The notes under the pieces were generated by a model that was not told the origin of the DNA, made no database searches, and saw only the letters and a list, made by a program, of their open reading frames with translations. This document shows, piece after piece, positions 10,534 through 21,098 of a stretch of DNA of 64,000 nucleotides. The DNA comes from Vandiemenella viatica. Lineage: Eukaryota; Arthropoda; Insecta; Orthoptera; Morabidae. Where the stretch lies: the NCBI GenBank assembly GCA_031002005.1, contig CM061920.1, positions 105,149,447 through 105,213,446 of the forward strand. Direction: 5' to 3'. Made by a program: the position numbers and the translations under genes. The first letter of the stretch is position 1. Each line of letters starts with the position of its first letter.

Positions 10534-11051
10534 CCACACACAAACTGACTGCGAGAGAAACAAAACCTGCGGGACTAGTAAAGCGTAAAACAGTAAATGC
10601 TTACGGAACAGTTTTGCCGCCTACGATTTGCCACGCATTCCAACCCTGGATTTTAACACGCAATCCTTACAAAGGAACTTCCATTCTTGGCTCATACGAT
10701 TAAAATCAATTCTTAAAATTTTTTTTCTTCACCGGGATTGAATCAGATACCACAGAAAAAACGTTAGAAGGAAAGTGCCTTAATCACCGCGCTACCAGTT
10801 CGTTTTGTTGTGGACGATTACAGAGTCTTATACATGGCATGGATCTGTCTATCATTGTTCAGTTGATTTTTAAAAATTCCATGACAACACGTATTATATA
10901 TACAGAAAAAAGTATCCTATGTCCTGCCTAGTGGAAAATAGTATCTCCTTGACAAATTTCATCACTATCGGATTAGCCGTTTAGCATTGAAAACGTAACA
11001 GAGAGACAGACAGAGTTACCTTCGCATTTATAATATTAGTATACTTATAGA
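10534..11051 (-). mobile_element. second Helitron 5' part (minus strand)
   Basis: A second 5' terminus lies at 11051. On the minus strand, A then TCTATAAGTATACTAATATT, followed by GCGAAGGTAACTCTGTCTGT and a 'GCTAAACGGCTAATCCGAT' motif, is the classic start of this Helitron type. Its own 3' end is not evident before the next 5' end at 10533. It may therefore be truncated, or may be an older element into whose interior the 10533-9793 element inserted. Confidence 0.5.
10730..10805 (-). other. tRNA-like Pol III promoter remnant
   Basis: On the minus strand, GGTAGCGCGGTGATTAAGG (box A-like) is followed about 40 bp later by GATTCAATCCC (box B-like). This is the spacing and sequence of a tRNA-derived SINE head, lying inside the Helitron fragment. 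There is no full cloverleaf, so it is not called a tRNA gene. Confidence 0.3.
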
Positions 11052-11399
11052 TTGTTAACTGTGTTATTATCATTTTTTATCTGATAACGTGTTGTTCTTC
11101 TTAAGAATGATAAAAGATACAATATTCAAGTAGCTATAATGACTTCTCCGTTAGGCATAAGGTTCTTTTAAAACTAAAGCAGCCTCCTCTACCAACTTCA
11201 CTACCTCACTTAGTTAGTACAACTGCAAACAAGTAATGTAATTTGTTCTCCAAGTCGTTGGGGCACATGGAACGAGACTGGAGGTGGTACATGTAAGCAA
11301 ACATTAATGACCATGGGGCTGGAGTTATCAGCAGCACGCTCCATCTGATTTTCCTTTTTTCATCTGCCGCTCCTCACTGCCCCAGTACTCATTTGCAGC

Positions 11400-11930
11400 A
11401 GCAATGTTGATGTTTTCCCGCTGACGTTAGGAAAGAGTAGGTGGAAGAGAGGACGAATCCGCACTGCCAACTTGTCAGTCACGTGCGCAGCCGCCCGCAT
11501 TCATGATTCATGGTGCGGCGGGCGGTCGCCGGGATTCACGCGCGATCTGTTTTTTATGTCGAGGGCCTCCCCCGTGCGGCAAGTGCTCGTCGCCATCAAA
11601 TATTGACAAGCCGGCGGGCAGACAGCCCGGCTCGGCCCTCACCTGTTACTTCATAAAATGCAACCTCGCGGAGTGCTCGTTAAAAACACTCGCCCCGTCC
11701 ACCACACCGCAACTCTCTCTTTCATGCGCTCTTCCACTTGTTACCTCTCTCCTCCTCTTCTCTACTCGGCCATATTTTTTTTTTTTAATGGTGTTACGTT
11801 GGCTGCTGCCTTGCTCCAGAGTTAAATCATTAGAAGTTGCTTCAGCTCCTCAGTTCTTTGCCGTTTCAAAAGCATCCCGGAAGGAATGCTTAATTAAGGT
11901 CCTGGCCGCCATACATGAAACATCGTAGCA
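11400..11930. other. GC-rich island, no clear gene
   Basis: This segment is clearly richer in G and C than its surroundings. It holds an open frame (11503-11928) that looks compositional: Cys/Pro/Ser-rich with no domain. It has no terminal repeats or tRNA-like boxes. It could be a conserved regulatory segment or a promoter of an unseen gene; neither can be shown here. Confidence 0.25.
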
Positions 11931-12655
11931 AATGTCAGCGATAGAGGATCCTAAAAACTTTAAGCATATTCTTTGTTCTTGCAATATTTATCTTATTTAT
12001 GCATAAGAGTCTCCAGTAATGTCTACGATGCTGTAATATTTAATACTATTCTTCAAATGATAGGGCATACATATTTCTGTGCTAAAAACGCTTTTATACA
12101 ATTAGTCAATGTCAATTTTTGTGTGCTTTGCGTCTCGAATTCGACGAGACTGTTACAGGCGGGAGTGGATTGTAGAGCAACGAATGGGAATGAATTCGGC
12201 CATAGTCCGTTATAGGAACCTATATCAGCAGCCTTGTGAAGCGATTTCTGGAAACCATTAGAAACCAGAATCTTCGTATAATTTTTACGGGAAACTTTCC
12301 GAGATAAATTTTTGTTAAAACCAAATATTTCAACGACTGTAACTTCTTAGATTATAAATCACAATTCCGTCTGGAAATAACTGTTGATGTTAATGTTACT
12401 TTATTCCCATATGCGTTTCGCACTTATGGTGTGGGACATCGTCAGTGGAGCTAGGGTGATGATATTTACATGGCGGTCTGGAACAGAACTTTATGCATTT
12501 TATAGATCTTCTTTTTCACAAGTAGAAAACAGTTTTTACACTTACACATATTTCTGACTAAACACTTGGCATTATATCCATTGAAATATTGACTGTAAGC
12601 TTCTTGTTGTATTTGTCTGCTACATAACATACATGTTGTTTTTTCGTTTTGTTCA
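11931..12655. other. spacer, nothing recognised
   Basis: AT-rich sequence with no convincing coding, repeat or promoter signal. Confidence 0.45.
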
Positions 12656-12993
12656 TCTTCCGATAAAGAGTGAACAAGTCGTAAAATCTGAAGTTTGATT
12701 CTTGAAAAGAGTACGCTGTTGATAGACTGACGTAGCAACGGTGGGCGTTATTAAGTTATCTATCAGAAGTCAGTATAACACCGCGGTGCACGAAACGTTG
12801 AGCTTTGGATACCGGCTATTGAGTCTGCTCGTCGTCAGTGTTCCGTGTTTTTCGCTGCACGAGGTGATACTGATGTCTGAGACTACTGCTATGCAACGTA
12901 ACAACGCCCGCCATGTCAGTCAATCTACAATGCACTCTGTGCAAGCATTAACTTCACATTTTACGACTTGTTCACTCTTTATCTGAAGACGAA
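12656..12993. repeat. inverted repeat, fold-back element candidate
   Basis: The arms 12656-12755 and 12897-12993 are reverse complements at roughly four bases in five. The clearest part is 'AAAGAGTGAACAAGTCGTAA' at 12664-12683 and its complement near 12961-12980. About 140 bp separate the arms. No target duplication was confirmed. The structure fits a fold-back MITE or two SINE-like units head to head. Confidence 0.6.
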
Positions 12994-13640
12994 GGAAATT
13001 GCAGTCTTCGAAATATTGTGTTTTAGCAACAATTAAATTCAGTTAGCTTCCCGTGAATAATATATCAATGTTCAACGCCAGGAAAAAACAAAATCTGATG
13101 GCTAAACAGGGGTTAGAACTCACGTCTCCCCAAATGTCAGGCCCGAGGATTATTCACAAGTCAATATTATTTAATTGTGTAACTGTAAGCATCTTCAAAT
13201 AACTGAAAAGTCGTTCTAGGGAGAACCCAGCAATACATTTTCCAAATTTGGTTAACAGTTGGAAAGATTATGAATATCGCAGTTACCTAATTGTACCAAT
13301 TTTTCTGTTATACCTGAAAAAATACGTAACTTTTAAATAATTATTTTAAGAAATCTTTAACATGTCAAGAAAAAACAAATTTGACAAATCTACTAACAAA
13401 ATTACGATTAAACTGTAGTTTCCTTAAGAAAGAAAGGAAATGTTTTATTTCCCATTCTTTATATAGAACCTACACCTAAAATGTTTTGCATGGCTTTGAA
13501 ATTAATGGTTACTTGTTAACTACTGAATTTAGCTGGATTGGAATTAATATGACTTACCTCCAAATGTAAGACTCATCATATATATACATCAACATGATAT
13601 TTAACTACGCCCATTATAATATGTTGTCTGTAGCTATGAA
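12994..13640. other. spacer, nothing recognised
   Basis: AT-rich sequence. A weak tRNA-like B-box complement (GGGTTAGAACTC) near 13110 may be old SINE debris. Confidence 0.4.
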
Positions 13641-13854
13641 TCGACATAATGCTGTATAAAAGAATCAAAACGATAGAGGATTGTAAACAGTTGCAGGGTG
13701 ATCTGTACAGAATATCTAATTGGGTTGGTAAACATGGAATGAAGATAAATGCAAAGAAGAGTCAGCTTATTAGATACACAAATAAAAAACAGAAGGATAA
13801 TTATGAATATAAGGTGGGGAAAGAATTGCTTGCTGAAGACTTGAAATGTAAATA
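13640..13854 (+). pseudogene. LINE reverse transcriptase C-terminus, part 1
   Basis: The plus-strand frame reads IKTIEDCKQLQGDLYRISNW, GMKINAKKSQLIRYT and ELLAEDLKCKY. This is the region just after the catalytic motif of a LINE RT (I..D...LQ.DL..I..W and GM.IN..KS). It is broken off at 13854 by the Tc1 insertion, and the sense resumes at 15283 with LGITFDNKLNW. The element is 5'-truncated near 13640. The clade is uncertain (CR1/L2/Daphne-like tail). Confidence 0.75.
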
Positions 13855-13888
13855 CACAGACGGAAAAAAAAATCCCAACACCAAGAAA
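13855..13888 (+). repeat. Tc1 left terminal inverted repeat
   Basis: 34 bp, identical to the reverse complement of 15249-15282. It begins CACAGACGG, then an A9 run, then TCCCAACACCAAGAAA. Confidence 0.93.
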
Positions 13889-14018
13889 AAATTATTGTAG
13901 AGTAATGAAATTTGGACAATGCATTTGTCAAGTTAACATGTTTAATTGATTAAATTTTCAAGATCACAGGTTAATTTAAGCTCAAGAAAATGCATTTCAA
14001 ATGTGAAATACTGTTAAA

Positions 14019-15041
14019 TTAATAGCCGGTGTAACCTCCAGAATTTTGAATGCAAGCCTGCAAACGTGAATGCATTGTGTCATACAGGTTTCGAATGTCA
14101 CTTTGTGGTATGGAGTTCCATGCTTGTTGTACTTGTGCTGTCAATACTGGGACGGTCAGTGCTGGCTGTGGATGATGCTGGAGTTGTCGTCCAATGATAT
14201 CCCATACGTGTTCAATTGGAGACAGATCTGGTGATCTCGCAGGCCAAGGTAACATGTCGACACTCTGTAGAGCACGTTGCGAGACAACAGCGGTATGAGG
14301 GCGAGCGTTATCCTGTTGAAAAACTCCCCCTTGAATGCTGTTCATGAATGGCAGCACTACAGGTTGAATTACCAGACTGACGTACAAATTTGCAGTCAGT
14401 GTGTTTGGTATAACCACAAGAGTGCTCCTGCTGTCATAGGAAATTGCTCCCCAGACCATGACTCCAGGTGTAGGTCCAGTGTGTCTAGGCCGCAGACAGT
14501 TTGGTTGCAGGCGTTCCCCTGGCCTCCTTCTGACCAACACTCGGCCATCACTGGCACCAAGGCAGAACCTGCTTTCATCAGAAAACACAACAGATCTCCA
14601 CTCCGTCCTCCAATGAGCTCTGGCTTGACACCACTGGAGTCGCAAACGGCGATGGCTTGTAGTCAGTGGAATGCACGCTACAGGGCGCCTGGCTCGGAGC
14701 TGTCCTTGAAGTAACCGATTTCTAACAGTTCGTTGTGTCACTGTGGTACCAACTGCAGCTCGAATTTCTGCCGCAGACGCAGTACGATGCACCACAGCTG
14801 TACGCCGAATACGGCGGTCTTCCCTCTCAGTAGTGCCACGTGGCCTCCCGGAACCCGGTCTTCTTGAGGCAGTACCATCCCTTGACCACTGCACCCAACA
14901 ATCATGCACAGTGGATACATTCCGGCCAAGTCTTTCTGCAATATCGCGAAATGAAAATCCACCTTCTCGTAGCCCTATTACACGACCTCGTTCAAACTCG
15001 GTGAGCTGTTGATAATGGCTTCTTCGTCTTCTTAAAGGCAT
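14019..15041 (-). CDS. Tc1-family transposase, intact
   Basis: The 340-residue transposase, full length for the family, cuts and reinserts the element at TA sites. Order of parts: N-terminal helix-turn-helix (about residues 12-60, with ERGRVIGLREGGFSFRDIAE), a GRPR-type hook (66-69), a second DNA-binding region (about 75-125), then the DDE catalytic core. Catalytic residues are D155 in VVFSDESRF, D244 in FQQDNARPH and E277 in PDLSPIEHVW. Only 32 residues lie between D244 and E277, against 34 in classical Tc1. The start ATG at 15041 gives the typical MPLRRRRSHY opening. There are no stops or shifts. It lies alone inside the transposon. Confidence 0.93.
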   Translation of the reverse strand: MPLRRRRSHYQQLTEFERGRVIGLREGGFSFRDIAERLGRNVSTVHDCWVQWSRDGTASRRPGSGRPRGTTEREDRRIRRTAVVHRTASAAEIRAAVGTTVTQRTVRNRLLQGQLRARRPVACIPLTTSHRRLRLQWCQARAHWRTEWRSVVFSDESRFCLGASDGRVLVRRRPGERLQPNCLRPRHTGPTPGVMVWGAISYDSRSTLVVIPNTLTANLYVSLVIQPVVLPFMNSIQGGVFQQDNARPHTAVVSQRALQSVDMLPWPARSPDLSPIEHVWDIIGRQLQHHPQPALTVPVLTAQVQQAWNSIPQSDIRNLYDTMHSRLQACIQNSGGYTGY

Positions 15042-15248
15042 TCTTGGCTAACATCAACTCACTATGTCAAATCTCAGCGGTAAATAACGTTCACAAACTT
15101 TACAGCGCGTATTTAAAGCAAACCTGATTTGCAAGCTCTGAGTAGCGCTACTAGCGCCAAACTTATGCGCGAAGCGCGAAATTTGAATCGATGTCATCTT
15201 TCAGATGTATAAACACGCCTACCAAATTTCGTTTATCTAACACAAGTC

Positions 15249-15282
15249 TTTCTTGGTGTTGGGATTTTTTTTTCCGTCTGTG
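15249..15282 (-). repeat. Tc1 right terminal inverted repeat
   Basis: Perfect inverted partner of 13855-13888. It lies about 210 bp upstream of the transposase start codon. Confidence 0.93.
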
Positions 15283-15970
15283 CATCTTGGAATTACTTTT
15301 GATAACAAACTTAACTGGGCAGGACACATAGGACAGGCTGGTAGGAAAAGGTTTCAAAGTTCTGCACTTGTTGGAGAGAGTGATGAGGGGATGTACGAGA
15401 GAAGTCAAGGAATTGGGTTACAAAACTTTGATCAGACCATTGCTCGAATATGGTAGTGTAGTATGGGACCCTCATTTTACGTATCAAATACAGGAGATGG
15501 AGAGGGTGCAAAAAAGGGCTGCTAGATTTCTTTCTGGAAACTATCGCAGAATACAATCAGTGACGGATATGATAAAGGAGCTGGAATGGGATTCATTGCA
15601 AGACAGGAGGAGAATGAGGAGGGTCATGGGAGTATACAGAGCATATACTGGCGATGAGGCATGGAAAGATATTGCAAAAGGTATGATAAGTAGTGCATGG
15701 AAGGGAAAAGATGACCATGACCACAAGCTGGCACTCGATTTCAGGCACAAGGGTGTAGGAAGATTCTCTTTTTTAGGTAAGGGTGTCAGGGATTGGAATG
15801 AATTACCAAGAGAAATGATGAATAATTTACCGAAAACTTTGAAAGAATTTAAAGATATAATTTGTAGAGGGCAAATGTAGGTAGGTGCAGGATAGGGGGA
15901 AGATGGGTGTGTAGGGAAATTGCCACTGGAGCCTGTGCTCCATTGCAATTAAATTAAATTTAAAAAAAAA
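15283..15970 (+). pseudogene. LINE C-terminus and 3' tail, part 2
   Basis: Sense resumes after the Tc1 element with LGITFDNKLNWAGHI. One frame shift near 15350 is followed by an open stretch to 15880 containing KTLIRPLLEYGSVVWDP, VQKRAARFLSGNYRR and GVRDWNELPREM. This is the usual C-terminal region of CR1/L2/Daphne-type LINEs (RP.LEY...VWDP, Q..AARF, WN.LP). A stop at 15878 is followed by an 80-bp 3' UTR and an A run at 15961-15969, the probable natural 3' end. Confidence 0.8.
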
Positions 15971-17055
15971 TCTTGATGATTGGTTTACTGTTAGGAACAG
16001 CATCATACATAGCATATAACACAATCTCTATTGATTTAACTGGTTTACAGCCTACTTAAAACATACGCCTACCTATGTTATGCTGCTAAATTTTGTATTA
16101 AAGCTGATAACGTTGCTATCTGTTTAAGGCAGATTTCATGAGCTGGAAACTCATAGTTAAATTTCCGGAATAATTAAATTCCTACCACGGACGCTCCATA
16201 ATGTGATAAAAACTTCAAAGTCGTTATACCTAATACCCAGTTAATTTATTTTGTTGCAAAACCAATCACGGATATACGGTTACGATGACCAAATTAGTAA
16301 CATTTAGGTAAAATGAACAATTTCGGTTGCCGTGGACTTTATTTATTTTGGTAAATGGAAGTAACCATTTCAATTTAGTAGCAACATGACAACAAAATAG
16401 ACGTACACATTTTTTTGGAGGGGGAGAGGGGTGTATTCTACGATAAAAGTGGCGCCGCAATTTGATGGTAGATTCTTATGTAATTCGACTCACTTAAATC
16501 TATATTTGACATGTCCGTAAATTTAGTTGGTTAAGTTGAAATGTTGCCTGGACCAAAGGAAAAAGTTCAACAAAGTCAAGTTTGATGATGGATATTTATG
16601 TAACTCATCGAGACAGATCAAAAGTAATCAATACAGTTCTTGATATCTCGCTTATTTGTAGAGATATCGTATCTCGAAGTTTAGGTAGTTAGATTATGAT
16701 ACGAGCTGGCCCAGAAAAAGAATTACCAAAGCCACAAGGAATTACGTGGTGGACATGCACATTAGGGTGTCCCGTACATGTTTGAGAAAAAATATTTTCA
16801 AGCTACATTATCGCAAGATGTATCAAAATTTGAGTAAATTAACACAGATTACGAAAAGGGTAAAAAAAAAAACTAGAAATGCATGTCATCTTGAGGGCTC
16901 CACAACTCTTTGAAGTTCTGTAAATTTTACGTTTTTACAGACTTAAACCGTCTGCCTAAAATAATACAAAAATCAAGTTTAAATGGTATTTTATTATTGA
17001 AACTAATGAAACAAGAAAACAAAATAAATAAAATCGAGTTTATAATTAATGACAA
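15971..17055. other. AT-rich spacer
   Basis: No coding or repeat signal was recognised. Short A/T-rich simple stretches are present near 16861 and 17047. Confidence 0.45.
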
Positions 17056-18860
17056 TTAATTAATTAATGACAAAAACATTTTATGTCCAAAATGTGGCAT
17101 TTCTGCTCGACATTTCATTCTGGTTCTAATAAAACCATCTCTTGAAGTAGCGTCAATTACACTTTGTGAGGCCTCTGTCACCAGTGTCACACATCTTACC
17201 ACCGATTGTGTGTGACAAGGAAAGTCAACAGTTTCCAAGCTCTAATCTTTTGCCATGATTTGAAGGTCCTCATTAGAAATATTTCGAACAACTGGCGGTG
17301 CTGTAACCTGACACTCGTGCCACACAATAATTTCGGTGTAATCTGTAGCAGAGAAGTTAATTTTTGGTGGTTTAAATACCCTGCGTTCAGTGCTACTTTC
17401 AGCTTCTCTCGCTTTTATTATTCTTCGCAATGCCAGCTCGCGAATGTGGTCTCTATCATCAAACAACATAGTGACAAGTATGTTTTCCCGGGTGCGCAAA
17501 AAAATCATTTCTTTCGATAGCAGAATCCACAAGAGATCTAAGATTTTCTGGTAAAAATTGAGAGTACATAATCAATTGAAAAAGATGTTTGGCTCCGTCT
17601 ATAAAAGAGGTCTTTTATTTGATTAAGTACCAAATCGGAGCGTGTACTTTAACCACTTGGTTGACTAACATTTTCAAATTTTCTGATGGATTAAGCGTAC
17701 TTACGTAAAGTCTAAGTATACGATTGACAGAAGTAACCCATCTCGAGTGCTCCATTTTCCTGGTTGACGGTTTGCCAGCTCAGTAGTACAGGAACCAGCT
17801 GACACAGCTTGACATATCTCATAAAGATATTTTTGATCGGTACTTAGTTCATCGACCAAATTTTTCGGCAAGTGAGGCAAATTACCAGCCACCGCGCTAA
17901 AAGACACCGTGGTTTTATTTTCGCAACCAGCTAATTGTTTTCCAATAGGTCCGGAATATTCTTTAGGACCCGAAGTGCAGCCATCTAAGGTTAAGAATAA
18001 ATGACGAAGGGGTAACTCATTGGCATGAAGCATACAAACACACCATTCTAGCGGTCTCTCCAAATACTCCTCTAAAAATTGAATCACCCCGCCCTTCCAA
18101 CCGACGAGGCACTAGTTGCAGTTTTGTCACATCCAATGCAAATTACGTCATCTAAATTCGAACCTTGAGCCTCTAATAAAGTTGTGATCGAAGTAAGTAT
18201 CCCTTTGCAGTGCTATTACTTGGCGTTGTTTGTCCCAAATAAATTGCTCCAGGTTCTGCTAAAATTGAGACGTGTTCTTCTAAAACTTCTTTCCGATGGT
18301 AACGATCCCCTATTTTATCATTTATCAGAGTCTTGTCGTTTCGTCCATCAAAGTAAATGCTTTTTACAACAATACCTCTAAGATTCCTTAAAGATTCTGT
18401 CCGGGCTTTAGATACTGCTCTGTGGATCTTGTTTTTATCAATTAACAGAGTTAAATCTTCGGTAGAGACCATGCCGACGTCAGCCAAAACTGCAGAAGCA
18501 GCAGAGCGCATCGATACTCCGTATCTATCACAGACCTTAACAACTGTTGGCAACGGCAAAGTATTCCGATTCGCCATTGAAGTCGATGGTGTCTCTGTCG
18601 AGGGCGTATTTGTCGGGGATGCCTCTGTTATCGGATACGTTTCTCGGGAAGATTCACACACCGAATCTTCATCACTATTTGCTAAAGGCAGAATCGATTT
18701 CTTGAGTAGAACATGACTTTTTTGCTGCCCTTATTGACTCTTCAATTTTTCTCTGGTGCTGTTTCATTAATCTAGCCGTTTCCTTCTTATCAACACCACT
18801 TATAACCATTTTCTTGACATTTCTTTGATCCAACAAAAAAAATCTCTCCTTGATGGGAAC
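17056..18860 (-). pseudogene. Cc8L18.2-like family protein, broken
   Basis: Minus-strand blocks lie in order through several frames. N-terminal: NVKKMVISGVDKKETARLM (near 18800) and VCDRYGVSMRSAASAVLADV. Then VKSIYFDGRNDKTLI and ICIGCDKTATS (near 18130). Then CMLHANELPLRHLFLTLDG, TSGPKEYSGPIGKQL and LSTDQKYLYEICQAVSAG (17701-18087). Then KVHAPIWYLIK, ERNDFFAHPENILVTML and HIRELALRRIIKARE. Finally FPCHTQSVVRCVTLVTEAS and SRDGFIRTRM (17056-17238). I recognise this arrangement from a widespread arthropod family whose namesake is Cc8L18.2 of Cotesia congregata bracovirus. The D-containing motifs could mark an RNase H-like fold, but function is unknown. At least four frame breaks or stops make this a pseudogene of about 560 codons. 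Confidence 0.7.
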
Positions 18861-19024
18861 TTTCTTAGGTATAAAACACTAACAAGATTCAAATTAAGTG
18901 CATTTACAAGCAGCAACGTCAAATAGTTTCTCAGATGACTCTAAAAAACACTTCAGTTTGTTTTCAAAACTATAATTTCGTTTGCTATTGGGGTATGTTT
19001 TCAAATTTAAATACTTTCTGGGAG

Positions 19025-19125
19025 ACCTTCCAACCCAAATCTGGATGGCAGGGCGAGGATTCGAACCAGCGTCCTCCTGAATACGAGCTCAGAGTGTTTC
19101 CGCTCACCCACCATGCACAGTATAA
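19025..19125 (-). mobile_element. SINE family A 5' half (reverse)
   Basis: On the minus strand it contains a box B-like GGTTCGAATCCTC preceded by a 'GGGTGAGCGGAAACACTCTG' head and followed by the family's 'CCAGATTTGGGTT' start of body. The 3' two thirds are absent or unrecognisable. Confidence 0.6.
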
Positions 19126-19265
19126 AATTTCAAGAATTATTGGACGACAAATATAGTTGTAAGTGTTTCACTGGGAGTGCTAAATAAAAGATGCCCTTTA
19201 AATAACTGAAACTACTAATGAGAACATATTTCCGGAATTTAATGTTATATGGAGTCAGTTACAGT

Positions 19266-19470
19266 TTGCAACCGGGCGAGGTGGGTGAGAGATAACGTTC
19301 TGTCCTCACATTCGGCGATCCAGATTTCGAATATCCATGGTTTCGCGGAATGGCTCTAAGCGAATGCCGGCATCGTTCCTATAAAAGGTCTTGACCGAAT
19401 TCCTTCCTATTCCTTTTCCTCAGTCCTCTTCCGCCTCTAATGTCCTCGCATAAAACCATAAAAAAATCAG
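19266..19470 (+). mobile_element. SINE family A copy
   Basis: It carries 'GAGGTGGGTGAGAGATAACG' (degenerate box A), a damaged box B region, 'ATCCATGGTTTCGCGGAAT', 'GCGAATGCCGGCATCG' and 'TTCCTTCCTATTCCTTTTCC', and ends with an ACCATAAAAAA-type tail. It lies 140 bp from the reverse fragment at 19025-19125. Confidence 0.7.
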
Positions 19471-21065
19471 TTTACAGAAAACTTTATCGATCTTTCTGGA
19501 CTGCTAAATAGGTGATATTAACAAATTTGATACTTCTGCAGATACTTTTTCTAAAAATATTGTATTATTCGATGGATAATATCCTGATTTGAAGAGTTAA
19601 ATTCTCCTGCAAATTAATTTTTTAATTTTTAAAATTTATGATCTAAAGTAAGTTTTTTCAGTTGATTTTAATTTTAGTTCTGTAAATGTAATTTAAAATT
19701 CAATTTCGCAGAACGTATAAGGAACTCCATTCAAAAATTACGTGTTATGATTTTTTTAAAGGTTTTTCAATTTATTAGTGAATTTAATTTAATAGAAACT
19801 CTGTGTTCAGGACGCGAGAGTAACTTACACTTGATAACGGCAGTTCAATTAATTAATATTGAACTTATAGATTGTTGGTTCGTTTTCCTTTAAAAATACT
19901 ACCCTACCTATTCATACTTGTGTGCAGTGGTGTTTCTTCTACACATATGAGTCCAAATAAGCTTCCTTCGATATGCCCATTATTGTCTGTGACGAATTTC
20001 TTTGACGTGATGTCGAAACGGCGTCCTTTCAGCATTGTTTTAAATCTTATTTCTTTGATGTCTTTGTCACACATACTTTTTAACAAACTTCACCCTGTGC
20101 CATACTGTCACTTTAACTTCTTGATCGATCGTGATGTGCAATAACGTGCTGCTGCGTATCATTAGTATGCATTGCCCTTCCGGACATTTCGGCGCCATAA
20201 TTTTAATGCCTTTATCCGGTATATATCCTCATTATGTGCTTGGGTATATTGAATGAGAATTTATGTCTAGGATTATATCCGTACCAGTCGTTTTGATGCC
20301 TTGATCACGTTTTCCTGAATCGTTAAAGTAATGGACCTTGTAAAAGCCAAAAAAGGGAAAATCTTGATCGGTATTATCCCTTTTTCCTTCAAGAGTCGGT
20401 AGCTGATGATTCAGTGTATTGTCCAATACCGGCGTCTGCAAGCAATGCTGTGATCAATAATTATCCTCTTTCAACTCGACACTATAACATATGTATACAT
20501 CGTGTACTAAATTTTTATTTAATCGTTTTATTTTTTTCGAATTTTTAAATTAAAAGAAATAATGTCGTAGCCTGGACCAAAGATATGGCACATAAATCTA
20601 GTAATAATGAAGTAGTAAGGGTGTTTCGTTATTTTTGTTCTTACGATGTTCTTTGCTTAATGCTTTTTTTTACTTATCCATAAGCTAGTCAATATACAGG
20701 GCTAACTAATCATCGGCTTTCCGTATTAAAATATTCATTTTGCCCTCTATTTACAAACAAAACTTATTTAGATTTCTGTAGTAAAAAAAGAGAAACTTTA
20801 AAAATTTTCAATTGTTTAGGATACTTGCCTTATTTGCAGTATTTAATATTCAACAAATGGGCAGACATTTTGTGTGTTTGTGTGGTGGAGGGAGTGAAAC
20901 TGGAACTAAGGGTAAGATACGACTGATAGTTTCATTTTCATTGATGGTGTATCTTTTACGGTATATTACAGTTATTGAAAGAAATTACGAGTCGTTAGCT
21001 ATGTAAACTAATAAAATTTATTAAATAAGATATTTCTCACAAACTTCTTCATTCACAACAGTAAC

Positions 21066-21098
<33 letters not shown>

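Larger units (their letters stand above)
13855..15282 (-). mobile_element. complete Tc1-type transposon
   Basis: The 1428-bp element is bounded by perfect 34-bp inverted repeats starting CACAGACGG followed by nine A's. The left flank is TA (13853-13854). The right flank is CA, a one-base change from the expected TA. Host coding sense is restored when the element is removed (K-C-K-Y then L-G-I-T), which fixes the boundaries exactly. It holds one intact transposase gene on the minus strand. The perfect repeats and intact gene suggest a recent arrival. Confidence 0.93.

Noticed and set aside
10560..10590. CCTGCGGGACTAGT as another Helitron 3' end on the plus strand
   Set aside because: No GC hairpin of the usual form and no matching 5' end upstream on that strand.
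11503..11928. 141-codon frame rich in Cys and Pro
   Set aside because: No domain, no splice or conservation evidence, and the composition follows the GC-rich island.
14277..15012. Open frames of 64-145 codons opposite or beside the Tc1 transposase
   Set aside because: They are shadows of the intact transposase frame with no recognisable domain.
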